A program made the position numbers and the translations under genes. 33,830 nucleotides of DNA from an uncultured Bacteroidales bacterium. Its GTDB lineage: Bacteria; Bacteroidota; Bacteroidia; Bacteroidales; UBA932. The notes under the pieces are model-generated. The model did not search any database, had not been told where the DNA came from, and saw only the letters and a list, made by a program, of their open reading frames with translations. Shown here piece by piece: positions 32,313-33,830 of this stretch (the stretch's first letter is position 1; each line of letters opens with the position of its first letter). The stretch covers positions 1-33,830 of the forward strand of contig CAKUSF010000010.1 of assembly GCA_934678915.1 (NCBI GenBank), written 5' to 3'.

Positions 32313-32371
32313 ATGTATCAAAATCCGTTCATAGATATAAACATTATTTGATGTATCAAAAAATGTTCATA
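32313..32371. repeat. pair of 21-bp near-direct repeats upstream of aspS
   Basis: Two copies start at 32313 and 32351, 38 bases apart, each ATGTATCAAAA, three variable bases, then GTTCATA (18 of 21 identical). The second copy is extended leftward into the palindrome TTTGAT-GT-ATCAAA (32347-32360). TTTGATGTAT appears again at about 32218. Confidence 0.55.
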
Positions 32372-32389
32372 ATAAATGTAGAGGTAAAA

Positions 32390-33253
32390 TTAATAGGTGT
32401 GTAGGCTGAAGCCTTGGGCGGAGGGGAGGTAGTTGACACCCCACCAGCACATCTGGAGGAGGATGAAGGAGAAGAGAAGGAGGAAAAGAGCGCGGTGAAG
32501 GGATTTGCGAGCAGAGCCTTGCCCTTGACGCAGATGAAGATAGAGCAGGTAACTGAGCCAGGTGGCAGCGGCCCATGTTTCCTTGGGGTCCCATGTCCAG
32601 TAGTCGCCCCAGGCTTGCTTGGCCCAAAGGGCGCCCATGACTATGCCCATTGTGAGGAAGCCCCAGCCGATGCGGACAAGGGTGTCGCAGAGGCAGAGGT
32701 CAGTCACTTCGACAAGCTCAGTGACCGGGCTGGTTGGCTCCTCGGCTGACCGTTCCGGCCGGTTGGTGAGCCTGTCGAACCATACCGACCGGCGGGAAAG
32801 CCAAAGGAGACGGACGGCAAGGATGGTGGCGATGCCCATCACGGCGTAGGCGAACATGTAGACAATGACGTGCGGGACGAACCACGGGCTGCGGAGGGCT
32901 GGCATAAGTTCCTCTGTGTGAATCTCTGGCTTAAAGATGTTGATGCACACGAAGACTACCGACATCAGGCACGAGAACGGAAGCACCCAACGGTAGCGCC
33001 AGCGAAGATAGACCACACTGCCGATCAGCGAAAGAAAAAGGCTGAACCAGAGGCGGGTCTCCCCCATCGTGCGGAGCGGCGGACGGCCAAGCGTGATCCA
33101 GACCCCAAAGATGAAAGTAATGAATATCTTGACGCCTATCCCGGTCAACAGCAGCGGTACGACAACTCTTTTGGCCTTCAATGAAACCGCAGCGCCGGAA
33201 ATCCAGAACGCCGAAGCCGCCAACGCGAACCAAATGAATGAGTCCCAACTCAT
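32390..33253 (-). CDS. ccsA: cytochrome c biogenesis protein CcsA (system II) with REP-encoded insert
   Basis: The 287-residue membrane protein carries the haem-handling motif WGDYWTWDPKETWA (about residues 214-227) with several membrane segments and a late WWGVNYLPSAQGFSLHTY end, typical of CcsA/ResC. With ResB it delivers haem to apocytochromes on the outer face of the cytoplasmic membrane. Residues about 157-184 are encoded by two REP-like elements (reading RLTNRP... and SPVTELVEVTD) in what should be a soluble loop before a membrane segment, so function is probably kept. The ATG overlaps the resB stop by 4 bases. Confidence 0.9.
   Translation of the reverse strand: MSWDSFIWFALAASAFWISGAAVSLKAKRVVVPLLLTGIGVKIFITFIFGVWITLGRPPLRTMGETRLWFSLFLSLIGSVVYLRWRYRWVLPFSCLMSVVFVCINIFKPEIHTEELMPALRSPWFVPHVIVYMFAYAVMGIATILAVRLLWLSRRSVWFDRLTNRPERSAEEPTSPVTELVEVTDLCLCDTLVRIGWGFLTMGIVMGALWAKQAWGDYWTWDPKETWAAATWLSYLLYLHLRQGQGSARKSLHRALFLLLFSFILLQMCWWGVNYLPSAQGFSLHTY
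32703..32782. repeat. two REP-like elements inside ccsA
   Basis: One element lies at 32703-32725 (arms GTCACT/AGTGAC, core TCGACAAGCTC). A second, different-armed one lies at 32761-32782 (arms GGTT/AACC, core GAGCCTGTCG). The second differs by one base from the nested unit after aspS. Both are translated in frame. Confidence 0.85.
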
Positions 33254-33830
33254 AACCGTTCCTCCTTCTCTTTGAACTTTCCAACGGAAGGATCCCGCGC
33301 ACTCAAATCACTCTGTTCCAACGATTTCTTTTCGGAGGAGCCATCCTTCCCGAAACGAGGTTTGAATCCGGAGAAGAACACCATCGCCGCGGCGGAGACA
33401 AGCAGCAGCCACAAAGCGATGCGGAAGACCTCCGACAATGGCGAACAGACACACTTGAATATGCTCGCGAACTCGCCTCGCTCCGTGTCCGAGAGGTAGT
33501 CCGACTGATAAATCCGCCAAGCTCCGACCTTGGCCGGGTGGTTCACGGCGATTTTGATCTCGGAGGAGCGGCCGTCAGGAAGGGTCAGAGTGACTTCGGA
33601 AGAATATTCATTGACAGAGAAATCCCTGAGCGTCAATTCAAAAGGGAGTTTGAGATATTCTTCGGTGGATTCGTTCCACGCCTGACGGTTGGGCTCGTTC
33701 GGCATCGCGATCATCCTTGCCTGAACAGTGCCACCGGTGCCGAAAAGTCCGGTGACCAGAATCACCGACAGCCCCAGATGGGCGCATGTCACCCCAAGGC
33801 GATGCCTTGTGAATCTATGAATATCCTCGA
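33250..33830 (-). CDS. resB: ResB-like cytochrome c biogenesis protein, 5' end beyond the window
   Basis: The frame is open from the stop at 33250 to the window edge; the GTG at 33792 is an internal codon, because upstream codons (reading RFTRHRLGV) continue the family pattern. Visible are a membrane segment (HLGLSVILVTGLFG), a periplasmic region with LPFELTLRDFSV, EVTLTLPDG and VGAWRIYQSDY, a second membrane segment (ALWLLLVSAAAMVFF) and a charged tail. This matches the C-terminal part of Bacteroidota ResB. It is translationally coupled to ccsA (ATGA). In related genomes nrfHA lie next to these genes; here that would be off the right edge. Confidence 0.8.
   Translation of the reverse strand, partial: EDIHRFTRHRLGVTCAHLGLSVILVTGLFGTGGTVQARMIAMPNEPNRQAWNESTEEYLKLPFELTLRDFSVNEYSSEVTLTLPDGRSSEIKIAVNHPAKVGAWRIYQSDYLSDTERGEFASIFKCVCSPLSEVFRIALWLLLVSAAAMVFFSGFKPRFGKDGSSEKKSLEQSDLSARDPSVGKFKEKEERL

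Overview
The window looks like a chromosomal segment of a member of the Bacteroidales (Bacteroidota), possibly a gut lineage. The evidence is the promoter style (repeated TAnnTTTG-type -7 boxes), TonB-dependent receptors paired with lipoproteins, many Bacteroidota-specific families (DUF4294, DUF3098, DUF4270, DUF4876, DUF6850, DUF4249, DUF3575, BACON/FISUMP), the resB-ccsA cytochrome c system and the ftsX-DUF3098-uppP gene order. I cannot name a genus from sequence alone. No phage, integrase, transposase, CRISPR array or rRNA was seen.

Layout. 1-4.6 kb: a DUF4294 gene converges on an envelope operon read leftward (ftsX, DUF3098, uppP, LpxH-like phosphoesterase). From a divergent promoter pair, a short GT5 glycogen-synthase-like gene and a DUF4270 lipoprotein run rightward and end at a strong bidirectional terminator. 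6.3-7.5 kb: acpP and pnuC, leftward. 7.7-12 kb: a fimbrial-type surface operon: a DUF3575 gene broken by a G8 run, a coupled FimB/Mfa2-like lipoprotein, and a large fimbrillin-like lipoprotein fused to a parallel beta-helix. 12.3-19.4 kb: a leftward outer-membrane operon (TonB receptor, DUF4876 lipoprotein, DUF6850 barrel, BACON/FISUMP lipoprotein). 19.4-21.1 kb: structured intergenic DNA, tRNA-Ser(GCT) and ksgA. 21.3-25.2 kb: a second outer-membrane operon (lipoprotein, DUF4249 lipoprotein, TonB receptor). 25.2-33.8 kb: housekeeping genes, leftward: FAD/Fe-S oxidase, DUF456, Xaa-Pro aminopeptidase, aspS, ccsA and a 5'-truncated resB at the right edge.

Two genome-scale signals cut across the genes. 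First, a family of short palindromic REP-like elements with a conserved core (CTTCGACARGCTCAG or its complement) and co-varying stem arms lies between genes and also inside ksgA, ccsA and the FAD oxidase, where it is read in frame as extra peptide. At one site one element is inserted exactly inside another. Second, the 8-base palindrome GAATATTC occurs 15 times by eye (about 0.5 expected at random) in several reading frames, so the bias acts on DNA rather than protein. The third notable item is the G8 tract in the first gene of the fimbrial-type operon: one base fewer would restore a full DUF3575 reading frame translationally coupled to the next gene, so it is a candidate slipped-strand phase switch.
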